Shown: positions 1 through 8,155 of the stretch, piece after piece
Numbering within the stretch: the stretch's first letter is position 1
Layout: each line of letters begins with the position of its first letter
From: Iamia sp035575815
Lineage (GTDB): Bacteria > Actinomycetota > Acidimicrobiia > Acidimicrobiales > Iamiaceae
DNA length: 64,000 nt
Direction: 5' to 3'
NCBI RefSeq assembly: GCF_035575815.1
Contig: NZ_DATLXO010000105.1
Coordinates: forward strand, 1 to 64,000
Translations under genes and position numbers: made by a program
The notes under the pieces: model-generated
The model's input: the letters and a program-made list of their open reading frames with translations, nothing else
Told to the model about the DNA's origin: nothing
Database searches by the model: none

Positions 1-227
1 TCGACGTCTACGCGCCCTGGCACCCGCCGATGGACCAACTCGGCCTGCGACCGCTCCTCGTCGCCCACATGGCCGAGGTCGGCGTCGACGTGACCGATGC
101 CGAGGCCCGCATCCGGGCCGGTCAGATCCACATCCTGCTCGCTTCGCTCACCTACTGCGCCTACGAGGGCCGCACCGACGACCTCATCGAGGTTCACACC
201 CGCCTGCTCCCCCTGCTCGACGGCTAG
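1..227 (+). CDS. C-terminal end of an unrecognised protein (truncated by window edge)
   Basis: An open frame enters from the left edge (first full codon at base 3) and ends at TAG 225-227, giving 74 visible residues. The ATG at 30 is probably internal because the frame is open before it. The visible part is mixed helical, with DVYAPWHPP near the start and a leucine-rich end (LLPLLDG). I do not recognise the family. It could be the tail of a phosphotransferase-like or regulatory protein, but nothing diagnostic is visible. It runs toward the AbrB/PIN pair, 70 nt downstream. Confidence 0.5.
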   Translation, partial: DVYAPWHPPMDQLGLRPLLVAHMAEVGVDVTDAEARIRAGQIHILLASLTYCAYEGRTDDLIEVHTRLLPLLDG

Positions 228-248
228 CTCTGCACGAACCCCCCAGGC

Positions 249-290
249 GACAAGGCGACCTTGTCAGATCGCTTTGTCAGGGCGTATCAT
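249..290 (+). promoter_or_regulatory. Promoter and operator of the AbrB/PIN pair
   Basis: A -35-like TTGTCA (261-266), an 18-nt spacer and a -10-like TATCAT (285-290) end 7 nt before the ATG at 298, so the mRNA is probably leaderless. A perfect inverted repeat with 7-bp arms, GACAAGG (249-255) and CCTTGTC (259-265), overlaps the -35. A second half-site, CTTTGTC, lies at 272-278. This is the usual geometry for autorepression by an AbrB-type antitoxin; that role is inferred. Confidence 0.5.
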
Positions 291-297
291 CCGGTCG

Positions 298-540
298 ATG
301 AGCATCGCTGAGTTCCGCGTCTCGGCGCGGGGCCAGATGTCACTACCCGCCGACGCTCGCCGTCGGTGGGACCTCGTCAGGGGCGGATCGGTCGAGATCA
401 CCGACCTGGGCGATGCGCTGGTCATCGTGCCCGCCGGTGGGGGCGGCCTGCGGGCGCTGCTCCGCCGTGCCGTCGACGACGCCGGTGGCTACGCCGAGCT
501 GGCCCGCCGCGCCGCCGATGACGAGCCCGATCTCGCGTGA
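298..540 (+). CDS. AbrB/MazE-like antitoxin of a toxin-antitoxin pair
   Basis: An 80-residue protein with an N-terminal SpoVT/AbrB swapped-hairpin domain (about residues 4-48): the FRVSARGQMSLPADARRRW stretch is the classic GQhsLPaeiR pattern, followed by a GGSVEITDLGDALVIVP strand pair. Such proteins bind palindromic DNA and neutralise a toxin through the C-terminal tail, here an Ala/Asp-rich helix. The ATG at 298 is chosen because it lies 7 nt after the -10 box; a longer in-frame extension back to 97 would cross the promoter and the preceding gene. The stop overlaps the next start by 4 nt (GTGA), so the two are co-translated. Antitoxin function is inferred from domain and pairing. Confidence 0.75.
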   Translation: MSIAEFRVSARGQMSLPADARRRWDLVRGGSVEITDLGDALVIVPAGGGGLRALLRRAVDDAGGYAELARRAADDEPDLA

Positions 541-983
541 GTGACGGTGATGTGGTCATCGACGACCACCTCCTTCTGCGGGTGCTGCTCGATGACGAAC
601 CGCCAGACCTCCGAGATCGCGGTGGCCGGATCTCCACGACGGGGCTCTGGTACCACCGCCTCGGTCGAGCGCTCAGCACCTCGACGGTGACCGGGTCCCT
701 CTCCCGGGCACTGGGCGACGTCGAGGCCGGTCTCGGGTCCCAGGCCGTCCGTGCGGTCACCGCGTTGCCGGAGGCTGTCGGCCTCACCTCTCTTCGTGAG
801 CTCGCGTGGCCGATGGCCCAGCTGCTCGAGCAGGGTGTCCGGCTCGACCTGCTCTCGCTCGAAGCGCTGGCGACCGCCGAGCACCTCGGCGCCGAGATCT
901 GCCTCGCTCCTGCCGACGAGAACCCGCCGCTGCTCGCCGCCGCCGCCCGGCGGGGTGTCCGGACCCGACTCGTCACGCCGTAG
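537..983 (+). CDS. PIN-domain-like toxin partner
   Basis: A 148-residue protein starting at GTG 537 inside the GTGA overlap with the AbrB-like gene. It opens with VVIDDHLLLRVLLDDE, matching the first PIN strand with its acidic metal ligand. It ends with a LEALATAEHLGAEICLAPADENPPLL segment (given in pieces: LEALATAEHLGAEI, then APADENPPLL), which fits the later PIN helix and the second acidic cluster. PIN toxins are Mg-dependent RNases that usually cut tRNA or rRNA. The middle is more divergent than in classic VapC, so the subfamily is unclear. It converges on argJ with only 36 nt between stops. Confidence 0.65.
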   Translation: MSDGDVVIDDHLLLRVLLDDEPPDLRDRGGRISTTGLWYHRLGRALSTSTVTGSLSRALGDVEAGLGSQAVRAVTALPEAVGLTSLRELAWPMAQLLEQGVRLDLLSLEALATAEHLGAEICLAPADENPPLLAAAARRGVRTRLVTP

Positions 984-1019
984 GTCCCGGCCCACTCGAC
1001 ATCGCCCTCCTCTCCTCGG

Positions 1020-2189
1020 TCAGCTGGTGCCCATGTTCTCATCGACGTAGGCGTGGGTCAGGTCGTTGGTGAGCACCGTCGCCGTCCCCGGGCCGAGCCC
1101 GAGGTCGCAGGTGATGGCCAGGTGCCGCTCCTCCATGTGGGCGGCCACGGCCGCGTCGTCGTGGGCGACGGTGACCCCGCCGGCGGCCACGGTGACGCCC
1201 CCGTAGGCCACGGCGATGCGTTCCTGGTCGAAGGCGATGCCGGCGGTGCCGAGCTCGCTCGCCAGCCGCCCCCAATAGGGATCGCGCCCGTACCACGAGC
1301 ACTTGCAGAGCGCGCTCCGGGCGATGCGGTCAGCACCGGTGCGGGCCTCGGCGTCCGATGCCGCGCCGGCCACGGTGAGGCGCACGACCTTGGTCGCGCC
1401 CTCAGCGTCGTCGGCCATCTGCTCGGCCAGCGAGGTGCACACCGACGCGACGGCGGCGGCCAGGTCAGCCTCGTCGACCGGCCCGGCCCGGCCTGACGCC
1501 AGGATCACCACGGTGTCGTTGGTCGAGGTGCACCCATCGGTGAGCAGGGCGTTGAAGCTGCCATCCACCCCGGCGGCCAGGACCTGGTGCAGGGTGGCCG
1601 GATCGACCTCGGCGTCGGTCGTGAGCACGGCGAGCATGGTGGCCATCGAGGGCGCCAACATGGCCGCACCCTTGGCCATGCCCCCGACCGTCGCCCCGCC
1701 GGCGGCGGCAACGGCCTCCTTGCGGCGGGTGTCGGTGGTGCGAAGGGCCTCGGCTGCGGCGGCCCCACCCTGGTCGTCGCCCGACAGCCCGGCCACCAGG
1801 TCACCGACGCCGGCCACCAGCGGCTCGATCGGCAGCGGGATGCCGATGAGCCCGGTCGAGCCCACCAGCACCTCGTCCTCGGCGCAGCCCAGCTCGGCGG
1901 CCACCGCCGCGCAGCTGCGCTCGGCGTCGGCTCGGCCCAGGGCGCCGGTGGCGGCGTTGGCGTTGCCGCTGTTGAGCACGACCGCTGCGGCCCGTCCGCC
2001 GGTGGAGCCCAGGTGAGCCTGCGAGACCAGCACCGGCGCCGCGGTCATGAGGTTCGCGGTGAACACCCCCGCAGCGGAGACGGCCGTGCCGTCGGCCGTG
2101 GCCACGAGGGCCAGGTCAGCCTCCCCGCTGTCCTTGATGCCCGCGGCGACCGCGCCGGCGATGAAGCCCTGCGGCGCGGTGACGCTCAT
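1020..2189 (-). CDS. argJ: Glutamate N-acetyltransferase / amino-acid acetyltransferase ArgJ
   Basis: A 389-residue bifunctional arginine-biosynthesis enzyme that moves the acetyl group from N-acetylornithine to glutamate (cyclic pathway) and can also use acetyl-CoA. The autoprocessing site is visible as AMLAPSMATMLAVLTTDA, with the nucleophilic Thr near residue 184. This splits the chain into alpha and beta subunits. VLNSGNANAATG and GSTGLIGIPLP are typical N-terminal motifs; the C-terminus DENMGTS resembles the usual NaxYTT/S end. The ATG at 2189 has GGAGG 7 nt upstream; an in-frame ATG at 2240 lacks such a site. It lies 55 nt after argC. The rest of the arg cluster (argB, argD, argF, argR) is not here. 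Confidence 0.95.
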   Translation of the reverse strand: MSVTAPQGFIAGAVAAGIKDSGEADLALVATADGTAVSAAGVFTANLMTAAPVLVSQAHLGSTGGRAAAVVLNSGNANAATGALGRADAERSCAAVAAELGCAEDEVLVGSTGLIGIPLPIEPLVAGVGDLVAGLSGDDQGGAAAAEALRTTDTRRKEAVAAAGGATVGGMAKGAAMLAPSMATMLAVLTTDAEVDPATLHQVLAAGVDGSFNALLTDGCTSTNDTVVILASGRAGPVDEADLAAAVASVCTSLAEQMADDAEGATKVVRLTVAGAASDAEARTGADRIARSALCKCSWYGRDPYWGRLASELGTAGIAFDQERIAVAYGGVTVAAGGVTVAHDDAAVAAHMEERHLAITCDLGLGPGTATVLTNDLTHAYVDENMGTS

Positions 2190-2244
2190 CGCTTCCCCTC
2201 CGGCCCCGGTCCGTTCTGGGGGCCGCAGCGGGTCCGACATTCGG

Positions 2245-3279
2245 TCACGGGTAGACGCCGACGATGCTGAGGCCGGCGGTCTCGGGGAGGCCGAGGACGA
2301 GGTTGGCGCACTGGACCGCCGTGCCCGAGGCACCCTTGCCCAGGTTGTCCAGGGCACAGAGCGACACGATCCAGCCGGTGCGCTCGTCGAGCACGGCCGA
2401 GACGTGCGCCGCGTTGGAGCCCTGGGTCGCCTTGGTGGAGGGAGACCCGGCCACCACCGAGACGAAGGGTTCGTCGTCGTAGGCCTGGGCGAAGGCATCG
2501 GCCACCTCGGCGGCGGTGGTGCCGGCCACCGGCCGGGAGTAGCAGGTGGCGAGCATCCCCCGGCTCATCGGCACCAGGTGGGGCGTGAAGAGGACCTGGG
2601 CCGGAGCGCCGGCCACCCGGGTGAGGGTCTGCTCGATCTCTGGGGTGTGGCGGTGGCAGAGCAGGCCGTAGGCGGTGACATCACCGTCGGCCGCGCAGAA
2701 CGTGGTGGTCGCCTTGGGCGGCCGGCCCGCGCCGGAGAGGCCGCTGACGGCGTCGACCACGATGCCCGTGGGCTCGACCAGCCCGGCCCGCAGCAGCGGG
2801 GCGAGGGCGAGGGCGGCGGCGGTCGGGTAGCAGCCGGGGCCGGCGATCAGCGAGGCGCCCGCCACCTCGGTGCGGAACAGCTCGGGCAGGCCGTAGACGG
2901 CCTCGGTCAGCAGCTCGGGCACGGTGTGGGCCTCGCCGTACCACTCGGGGTAGAGCGCGGCGTCGGCCAGGCGGAAGTCGGCGGCCAGGTCGACCACCGC
3001 GCCCACCCGCCCCCGCAGCTCGGGGACGACGGCCTGGCTGGCGCCGTGGGGCAGGGCGCAGAACACCATGTCGAGACCGTCGACGGTGGCCGGGTTCCAG
3101 GCGTCGAAGGTGCGTCCGGCGTAGGCGCCGGTCAGGCTCGGGTAGAGCCCGGCGACGGGCTGACCGGCCTGAGAGTCCCCGGTGGCCACCACCACCTCGA
3201 GCTCCGGGTGACCGGCGAGCAGGCGCAGCAGCTCGGCGCCCGTGTACCCCGATGCCCCGATGATGCCGACCTTGGCCAT
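2245..3279 (-). CDS. argC: N-acetyl-gamma-glutamyl-phosphate reductase ArgC
   Basis: A 344-residue NADPH-dependent reductase converting N-acetylglutamyl phosphate to the semialdehyde in arginine synthesis. It shows the N-terminal Rossmann motif GIIGASGYTGAELLRLL, the catalytic cysteine in AGPGCYPTAA (about residue 150), the histidine region CHRHTPEI, and the C-terminal dimerisation part DNLGKGASGTAVQ. Start choice: ATG 3279, 6 nt after a TAGGAT -10-like box and also preceded by AGGA. A GTG at 3285 is in frame but badly placed. It forms an argC-argJ operon reading leftwards. Possible ArgR sites lie just upstream. Confidence 0.95.
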   Translation of the reverse strand: MAKVGIIGASGYTGAELLRLLAGHPELEVVVATGDSQAGQPVAGLYPSLTGAYAGRTFDAWNPATVDGLDMVFCALPHGASQAVVPELRGRVGAVVDLAADFRLADAALYPEWYGEAHTVPELLTEAVYGLPELFRTEVAGASLIAGPGCYPTAAALALAPLLRAGLVEPTGIVVDAVSGLSGAGRPPKATTTFCAADGDVTAYGLLCHRHTPEIEQTLTRVAGAPAQVLFTPHLVPMSRGMLATCYSRPVAGTTAAEVADAFAQAYDDEPFVSVVAGSPSTKATQGSNAAHVSAVLDERTGWIVSLCALDNLGKGASGTAVQCANLVLGLPETAGLSIVGVYP

Positions 3280-3285
3280 GGTCAC

Positions 3286-3316
3286 ATCCTATGCGTTGCA
3301 GCGCATCACTATGCAA
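3286..3316 (-). promoter_or_regulatory. argC promoter with possible ArgR (ARG) box
   Basis: On the minus strand TAGGAT (3286-3291) ends 6 nt before argC ATG. Immediately upstream are two overlapping inverted repeats: ATGCG (3291-3295) with CGCAT (3302-3306), and TTGCA (3296-3300) with TGCAA (3312-3316). ARG boxes of actinobacteria are rich in TGCA/ATGCA half-sites, so this is a plausible ArgR operator overlapping the promoter. The assignment rests on pattern and context only. Confidence 0.45.
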
Positions 3317-3785
3317 TGAGGGGAACGACCCGCCACCGCCCGACCGTCAGCCCGGGGCCGACACCACGCCGATGAGGGCCACCACGACGCCCGCCAGGGT
3401 GACCATCAACACCATGAGGCCTAGGAACCACCGGCGCATCTCACCCGCCGAGGCCGCCACGGCGTCGAGCAGTCGCGTCTCCAACGCCGCCCGCTCCGCG
3501 GCGGCGTGGGCGAAGCCGTCAGTCATCCGCTGCTCCAACGCCGCCCGCTCCCTCGCGGCATCCGCGAAGCCGTCGGCCATCTGCCGGCCAAAGAGGGCGA
3601 ACTCGGCCCGCATGTGGTCCTTCGTGGCGGCCTCGTCGAGGTCACGGGCTGGGAAGTGGGCGAGCATCTCGCTGATGGCCTCCTCGTCGCGGATCACGGC
3701 GCCCAACCCCAGATAGAGAGATGAGCGGCTCTTCTCGCTGAGAGACATCAGAGTCCTCCTTGACGGTGGGTGTCAATGAGGGGAA
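3314..3785. repeat. 12-bp direct repeat flanking the coiled-coil gene
   Basis: CAATGAGGGGAA occurs at 3314-3325 and again at 3774-3785, just outside both ends of the 133-codon gene 3347-3748. The copies are 460 bp apart. This could be a trace of an insertion event or coincidence. Confidence 0.5.
3347..3748 (-). CDS. Small coiled-coil protein with C-terminal membrane anchor
   Basis: A 133-residue protein of unknown function. The N-terminal half is charged. The middle (about residues 57-95) holds two near-copies of a heptad-type unit, MADGFADAARERAALEQR and MTDGFAHAAAERAALETR, predicting a coiled coil. Residues about 108-130 (FLGLMVLMVTLAGVVVALIG) form a single C-terminal transmembrane helix. 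The layout resembles DUF1640/Bdr-like tail-anchored coiled-coil proteins. The ATG at 3748 has an excellent AGGAGG site 6 nt upstream. It sits between pheT and argC in the same orientation, with no functional link to either. Flanking 12-bp direct repeats hint at separate acquisition. Confidence 0.7.
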   Translation of the reverse strand: MSLSEKSRSSLYLGLGAVIRDEEAISEMLAHFPARDLDEAATKDHMRAEFALFGRQMADGFADAARERAALEQRMTDGFAHAAAERAALETRLLDAVAASAGEMRRWFLGLMVLMVTLAGVVVALIGVVSAPG

Positions 3786-3824
3786 GTGCGGGTGACAGTA
3801 CCGAGGGGGTGCGACAGCGAGGGT

Positions 3825-6218
3825 TCAGCCTCGGAGGGTGGCGCGGTGGGCGCCGGTCACGGCGTCGATGAGGGCCTGGCGGGCGTCGGCCACCTCGGCG
3901 TCGGTGAGGGTGCGCTCGGGTGAGTCGAACCGCACCCGGTAGGCCAGGGAGCGCCGACCGTCGGCCACACCGGGGCCCCGGTACGTGTCGAAGAGGCGCA
4001 CCGACCATACGAGCGGCGAGGCAGCCGTGAGGGCGCGCTCGAGGTCGGTGGCCGCCACGTCGCCGGGCACCTCGAAGGCCAGGTCGACATCGCTGGAGGG
4101 GAACCGCGACACGGGACGGTAGGTCCGCTCCCCCACCGCCGTCGCCAGCAGCGCGCCCAGGTCGACCTCGAGCCAGGCGACGCGCTCGCCGACACCGAGC
4201 GCGTCGAGCACCGCCGGGTCGACCTCGCCGACCGAGCCGACCTTCTCGCCCCCGACCCGGGCGATGGCGCTGCGGGTGGGGTGGAGGCCGGGCCGCTCGG
4301 CGTTGGCCACGTCCACGTTGTCGAGCCCGAGCCGGGCGGCGAGCGCCAGCCATACCTGCACCGCTTCGGGTGCCTCCGCCCCGGCGAGGGCGACGCCGAG
4401 GTGCTCGCGCTCGTCGGGCAGCAGGTCGGGGCGGCCGGGACCCGTCGGTGCGGCTCGCGTCTCGGTCGGGAGGAACACGTGGCCGATCTCGAAGAGGCAC
4501 ACGCCGGTGCGGCGGCGGGTGGCGTTGGTGGCCACCGCCCCGACGAGGCCGGGCAGCAGCGTCGGGCGCAGCACCGACTCCTCGGCGACGAGGGAGTTGA
4601 GCAGCCCGATGCCGGTGGTCGGAAGGCCGCAGGCTGCGAGCTGGTCGGGGGCGAGGAACGGCAGGGGCATGACCTCGGTGAGCCCGAGCCCGGTGAGCAG
4701 GCGGCGGACCTCACGGCGGCGACGCTGCGCGTGGCTCAGACGGCCGGGGCGCGAGGTGGCCAGCTCGCGGCGGGGGATGTGGGCGTAGCCGAAGTGACGG
4801 GCGACCTCCTCGACGACGTCGATCTCGGCGGTCGAGTCGTGGCGCCACGTCGGGATGGTCACGTCGAGGTCACCGTGAGAGTCCTCCACCGGCGTCGAGG
4901 TGAACCCGATGGGGTCGAGCAGTGCGGTGATCGCCGGGGTGTCGAGGTCGGTGCCGAGCACCTGGTTCACCCGGGCGGTGCGGACCCGCACCGGGGCACG
5001 GTCGGGGAGGTCGCCCCGCTCGTCGACGGCACCGGGGGCCAGGGTGGTGCCGCAGATCTGAGCGGCCAGGGCGGCGAAGCGGGCCGCGGCGAGGTCGATG
5101 ACCTCGGGGTCGGTGCCGCGCTCGAAGCGGGCCGCGGCCTCGGTGCGCAGACCCAGGCGTCGCCCGGTGCGACCGACGGCCTCGGGCCGGAACCAGGCCA
5201 TCTCCAGGGCCACGTCGGTGGTGGTCGGGGAGATCTCGGCCGCCGCGCCGCCCATCACGCCGGCGATGCCGAGGGCCACGTCGTCGCCGCCGCAGATCAG
5301 CAGGTCGTCGGGCGCGAACGTGCGCTCGACGCCGTCGAGGGTCCGGAGGCTGTCGGTCTCCCGGGCCCGCCGGATGCGGAATCCGGCCCCGGGCACGCCG
5401 GCGAGGTCGTAGGGATGGTTGGGCTGACCCAGCTCGAGCATGACGTAGTTCGAGATGTCGACCAGGGCGCTGATGGGCCGCATGCCCAGGTGCACCAGCC
5501 GCTGCTGCATCCACTCCGGTGACGTCGCCGTGGGGTCGAGACCGCGGAGCAGCCACGTCCCGAAGCGCCCGCAGAGGTCGGGGTCGAGGATCTCCACGGT
5601 CAGGGCGTCGGCCGCCGGGGCGCCGGCGGTGGTGACCTCGGGTCGAGCCAGCGTGAAGGGCACGCCCAGGCGGGCGGCCAGATCGCGGGCCAGGCCGGCC
5701 ACGCTGAGGGCGTCGGGCCGGTTGGCGTTGACCTCGAGGTCCCACAGCACGTCGGGCGCGACGCCCAGCGCGTCGGCGACCGGCGTGCCCGGCACCAGAC
5801 CGGCGGGCAGCACCCGGATGCCGGCGTGGTCGGAGCCGAGGCCCAGCTCGGCCGACGAGCAGAGCATCCCGTTCGACCACTCGCCGCGCATCTGACGCCG
5901 GGCGATCTCCATGCCGCCGGGCATCGTCGTGCCGAGCGTGGCGAGGGGGACCAGGTCGCCCTCGGCCATGTTGAACGCGCCGCACGCGATCTGCAACGCC
6001 TCGCCGTCGCCCGCATCGACGTCGACCAGCCCGATGCGGTCGGCCTTCGGGTGGGAGCGCAGGGCCAGCACCCGGGCCACGACGATGCCGGTCAGGCCCT
6101 CGCCCAGGCGCGTGACGGCGTCGACCGGGGTGCCCAGGTCGTTGAAGGCGTCGCTCACCACGTCGGGGGCGTGGTCGAAGGGCGCCATCTCGCGCAGCCA
6201 GGAGTAGAGGACCTTCAT
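3825..6218 (-). CDS. pheT: Phenylalanyl-tRNA synthetase beta subunit
   Basis: A 797-residue beta chain of the alpha2-beta2 enzyme that charges tRNA-Phe. Domains in order: N-terminal MKVLYSWLREM; EMAP/OB tRNA-binding domain (about 40-150, with ALRSHPKADRIGLVDVDAG); B3/B4 editing domain (about 210-370, with HPYDLAG and GVMGG); B5 DNA-binding-like domain; class II-like core (about 480-690, LNSLVAEESVLRPTLLPGL); and a C-terminal ferredoxin-fold anticodon-binding domain ending in RVRFDSPERTLTDAEV. Length is normal for the family. It follows pheS by 43 nt in the same operon. The start is ATG 6218; the sequence before it is GC-rich and self-complementary rather than a strong ribosome-binding site. 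Confidence 0.97.
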   Translation of the reverse strand: MKVLYSWLREMAPFDHAPDVVSDAFNDLGTPVDAVTRLGEGLTGIVVARVLALRSHPKADRIGLVDVDAGDGEALQIACGAFNMAEGDLVPLATLGTTMPGGMEIARRQMRGEWSNGMLCSSAELGLGSDHAGIRVLPAGLVPGTPVADALGVAPDVLWDLEVNANRPDALSVAGLARDLAARLGVPFTLARPEVTTAGAPAADALTVEILDPDLCGRFGTWLLRGLDPTATSPEWMQQRLVHLGMRPISALVDISNYVMLELGQPNHPYDLAGVPGAGFRIRRARETDSLRTLDGVERTFAPDDLLICGGDDVALGIAGVMGGAAAEISPTTTDVALEMAWFRPEAVGRTGRRLGLRTEAAARFERGTDPEVIDLAAARFAALAAQICGTTLAPGAVDERGDLPDRAPVRVRTARVNQVLGTDLDTPAITALLDPIGFTSTPVEDSHGDLDVTIPTWRHDSTAEIDVVEEVARHFGYAHIPRRELATSRPGRLSHAQRRRREVRRLLTGLGLTEVMPLPFLAPDQLAACGLPTTGIGLLNSLVAEESVLRPTLLPGLVGAVATNATRRRTGVCLFEIGHVFLPTETRAAPTGPGRPDLLPDEREHLGVALAGAEAPEAVQVWLALAARLGLDNVDVANAERPGLHPTRSAIARVGGEKVGSVGEVDPAVLDALGVGERVAWLEVDLGALLATAVGERTYRPVSRFPSSDVDLAFEVPGDVAATDLERALTAASPLVWSVRLFDTYRGPGVADGRRSLAYRVRFDSPERTLTDAEVADARQALIDAVTGAHRATLRG

Positions 6219-6261
6219 CGGGGCCGCGCCCCGACATCGATGGACAGAACCGTCGCCCGCA

Positions 6262-7272
6262 TCAGAACTGCTCCAGGAACCGGACGTCGACCGAGAGGAT
6301 CTCGCGCAGGTCGGCCACCCCGTGGCGGGTCAGGGCCAGGCGGTCGATGCCGAAGCCGAAGGCGAAGCCCGTGAACTGCTCGGGGTCGATGCCCCCGTTG
6401 CGCAGCACGTTGGGGTGCACCATCCCGCAGCCGCCCAGCTCCAGCCAGCTGCCGTCGGGCCGCTGGATGTCGAACTCGGCCGAGGGCTCGGTGAACGGGA
6501 AGTACGACGGCCGCAGGCGCGACGAGAACCCGGCCCCGAAGTAGGCCCGGGTGAAGGCCTCGATGGTGCCGGCCAGGTGCCCGAAGGTGATGCCCCGGTC
6601 GACGACGAGCGCCTCGATCTGGTGGAACGTGGCCAGGTGGGTGGCGTCGCGCGCCTCGTTGCGGTGCACCCGGCCGGGTATCACGACGTAGATGGGCGGC
6701 CCCTGCTCGGCCATCACCCGCAGCTGCACCGGCGAGGTGTGGGTCCGCAGCACCACGTCACCGGGCTCGCCCCGGTCGACGAAGAAGGTGTCCTGCATGT
6801 CGCGGGCGGGGTGGAAGGCGGGGAGGTTGAGGCCGGTGAAGTTGTGCCAGTCGTCTTCGACCTCGGGGCCCTCGGCCACCTCGAAGCCCATGCCGACGAA
6901 GACGTCCTCGAGCTCCTCCATGGTCTGGGTCACCAGGTGCAGGTGACCGGCGCTCCGCTCGGCGCGGACCTCGGTCAGGTCGAGGCGCTCGGCCGCCACC
7001 CGGGTGGCGCGGGCCGCGGCCTCGAGCTCGGCCCGGCGGCCGTCGGCGGCCTCGGACACCGCAGCACGGACCCGGTTCAGGGCCAGGCCGGCCTCGCGCC
7101 GCTCGTCGGGCCCGAGACCGCCGAGGGCGCGCTTCGCCCCCGAGAGCTCTGACTGCTTGCCGGTGAGCTCGGTCTCGAGCTCCCGCAGTCGGTCGAGGTC
7201 CGGCGCGGCACGAAGGCGATCGACCGCCGCCGATTCGATGCGCTCGATGTCGGCGATGACCGAGGTGCTCAT
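6262..7272 (-). CDS. pheS: Phenylalanyl-tRNA synthetase alpha subunit
   Basis: A 336-residue catalytic alpha chain. The N-terminal coiled coil (about 1-85) contacts tRNA-Phe. The class II catalytic core follows, with VEDDWHNFTGLN, the motif 2 region (RVHRNEARDATHLATFHQIE), the Phe-pocket stretch YFPFTEPSAEFDI and motif 3 GFAFGFGIDRLAL near the C-terminus. ATG 7272 is preferred (GAGG 5 nt upstream); an in-frame extension of 13 codons upstream lacks support. It stands between the histidine kinase (upstream) and pheT (downstream), all transcribed leftwards. Confidence 0.97.
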   Translation of the reverse strand: MSTSVIADIERIESAAVDRLRAAPDLDRLRELETELTGKQSELSGAKRALGGLGPDERREAGLALNRVRAAVSEAADGRRAELEAAARATRVAAERLDLTEVRAERSAGHLHLVTQTMEELEDVFVGMGFEVAEGPEVEDDWHNFTGLNLPAFHPARDMQDTFFVDRGEPGDVVLRTHTSPVQLRVMAEQGPPIYVVIPGRVHRNEARDATHLATFHQIEALVVDRGITFGHLAGTIEAFTRAYFGAGFSSRLRPSYFPFTEPSAEFDIQRPDGSWLELGGCGMVHPNVLRNGGIDPEQFTGFAFGFGIDRLALTRHGVADLREILSVDVRFLEQF

Positions 7273-7351
7273 GGACGCCTCACCCTGCCAAGCCTCCCAC
7301 GCCCCCGACAAGTCGGTTCCCCCGGGACGGTGGCGCCCTAGCAGGAGCGAG

Positions 7352-8155
7352 CTACGACGCCGCCGGTGGCGCCGACGGCGGGACGAGCGGGAGGGTGAAG
7401 CGGAAGGTGCTGCCCTCGCCCTCGACCGAGGTTGCCGTCAGGTGCCCGCCGTGCGCTTCGACCAGGCCTCTGCTGATCCAGAGGCCGAGGCCGGTGCCGG
7501 TGGGGCGGCCCTCATCGCGGCGGAAGAACCGCTCGAACACCCGGGGCAGGTCGACCTCGGGGATGCCCTGGCCCCTGTCCGACACCGCCACCGCCACCCC
7601 GTCGCCGACAACCGTCCCTTCGATGCGCAGGCCCAGGGGGTTCGCGTACTTGGCGGCGTTCTCGACCAGGTTGGTGAGCACCTGCTCGACCTTGTCGGGA
7701 TCGGCGGTGACCTCGGGGAAGTCGGCCGGGAAGGCGATCGCGGCGTCGAGATCGGGCTCGTGCAGGGCGACCTTCTCGACCACCGAGTGGGTGAGCGCAG
7801 CGACGTCGAGCGGCCGCACCCGCAGGTGGAGCCGGCCCGTCTCGAGGCGGGAGACATCGAGCAGCTCGGTGAGCATGCGCGTCACCCGGTCGGCGTCGAG
7901 GCGGATCTGCTCGAGCAGCTCGAGCTTGCGGTCATCGGCGATGCCGTCCCAACGCGAGATGAGCAGGCTGGTGAAGCCCTTGATCGAGGTGAGGGGGCTG
8001 CGCAGCTCGTGGCTCACCGTGGCGATGAGCTCCACGGCGTTGAGCGGCTCGTCATCACCGTCGACCACGTCACCATCGTCGATCGGATCCGACGGGTCCT
8101 CGCCGTCGATCGGATCGGACGGACCCGCACCCGAGGACGGGTCCGGTGCTCTCAT
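7352..8155 (-). CDS. Soluble sensor histidine kinase without input domain
   Basis: A 267-residue kinase. The first 40 residues are acidic and repetitive (PSDPIDGED, PSDPIDDGD). HisKA follows, with the phospho-acceptor in TVSHELRSPLTSIKGF (His about residue 49). The HATPase domain (about 150-258) has N box NLVENAAKYA, G1 box DRGQGIP, F region FERFFRRDEG and G2 box GTGLGLWISRGLVEAHGG. There is no transmembrane helix, PAS, GAF or HAMP domain, and no response regulator gene nearby. It therefore looks like an orphan cytosolic kinase fed by an unknown partner. The start ATG 8155 overlaps the SpoU stop by 4 nt (ATGA), so it is translationally coupled within the infC-to-pheT block. Confidence 0.9.
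   Translation of the reverse strand: MRAPDPSSGAGPSDPIDGEDPSDPIDDGDVVDGDDEPLNAVELIATVSHELRSPLTSIKGFTSLLISRWDGIADDRKLELLEQIRLDADRVTRMLTELLDVSRLETGRLHLRVRPLDVAALTHSVVEKVALHEPDLDAAIAFPADFPEVTADPDKVEQVLTNLVENAAKYANPLGLRIEGTVVGDGVAVAVSDRGQGIPEVDLPRVFERFFRRDEGRPTGTGLGLWISRGLVEAHGGHLTATSVEGEGSTFRFTLPLVPPSAPPAAS

Noticed and set aside
2190..2240. Upstream in-frame ATG (2240) for argJ
   Set aside because: The ATG at 2189 has a strong GGAGG at proper distance and gives the family-typical N-terminus.
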